From Bifidobacterium sp. B4142 (GTDB lineage Bacteria > Actinomycetota > Actinomycetes > Actinomycetales > Bifidobacteriaceae), in assembly GCF_026537325.1 (NCBI RefSeq), contig NZ_JAFNMJ010000001.1, positions 1-64,000 of the forward strand: a stretch of DNA of 64,000 nucleotides, given 5' to 3'. Positions within the stretch are counted from its first letter, which is position 1. Each line of letters starts with the position of its first letter. The position numbers and the translations under genes were made by a program. The notes beneath the pieces were generated by a model that saw only the letters and a list, made by a program, of their open reading frames with translations, had not been told where the DNA came from and ran no database searches. Shown piece by piece: positions 63,895 to 64,000 of this stretch.

Positions 63895-64000
63895 GACCCG
63901 GTGATCGGTCGGGCACGGCTGATCCCTTGGCCTCATCCAAGAGCACCACCCTGCCCGTCTTCGCCTACAAGGTGACCCTTTAAATTCAGGGACATCGGCT
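63895..64000 (+). pseudogene. Scrap of a sugar ABC permease
   Basis: After the binding-protein stop, SSKSTTLPVFAYKVTL is read before TAA at 63980-63982. TLPVFAYKV is a conserved middle segment of MalF-type permeases, but the N-terminal half is missing and the frame ends. The rest of the sequence runs off the window. Confidence 0.5.

Overview
The window looks like a chromosome segment of a Bifidobacterium, or a close actinobacterial relative. The signs are high-GC coding DNA, many LacI-type sugar regulators, a LacI-ribokinase fusion, ECF-type importers, glycoside hydrolases with MFS sugar carriers, and a sortase-anchored surface protein. An insect-gut (B. asteroides-like) lineage is a guess from the plant-glycoside gene content; nothing in the sequence fixes the species.

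Layout. 1-85 is the 3' end of a sugar ABC permease, followed by a convergent LacI regulator (171-1229). 1397-13917 is a nucleoside-salvage region. A LacI-ribokinase fusion is divergent from an ECF operon (S, T, A1, A2, nucleoside hydrolase, 14-TM MFS carrier), and a second paralogous operon follows (hydrolase, S, T, A1, A2). In both operons the second ATPase has lost the LSGGQ signature. 14025-16477 holds an anthranilate-synthase-like pair behind a leader with a Trp-containing peptide and two terminator-like hairpins. 16714-21983 (minus) is a siderophore-iron uptake cluster; one permease has a one-base frameshift. 22332-27045 is a LanFEG-type immunity transporter with its own two-component system and no lantibiotic genes. 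27261-28832 encodes an AlbA_2/ATPase-domain protein behind an AT-rich palindromic operator. 28918-35689 is a rhamnoside locus (LacI, MFS, GH78 rhamnosidase, MFS), followed by a P2-type cation ATPase (35893-39027).

From about 39 kb onward the window is accessory and partly decayed. It has a 1260-residue cell-wall protein with two seven-repeat RCC1 propellers, a chimeric pseudogene joining a sugar-binding protein to an MFS carrier, and a type I restriction operon with an Mrr-like gene inside (hsdM-mrr-hsdS-hsdR, all stop/start overlaps; hsdS has a 12-bp tandem repeat). Two redox-type genes follow, then a 4.8-kb integrative element at tRNA-Lys(UUU), bounded by a copy of the tRNA 3' part. The element carries a broken tyrosine recombinase, a DUF262 gene, a palindrome that could be oriT, and a frameshifted mobC. 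The right end holds a decayed beta-mannosidase, the C-terminus of a sugar-binding protein and a permease scrap. Four homopolymer C/G tracts of 12-16 bases lie in the non-coding parts of 39-57 kb.

Togetherness. Nucleoside hydrolases would release ribose for the ribokinase half of the fusion regulator. The rhamnosidase and its carriers would use plant glycosides. The right half shows repeated gain and loss: surface protein, restriction and immunity genes kept, sugar-uptake genes decayed. No rRNA, CRISPR array or intact IS element was seen.
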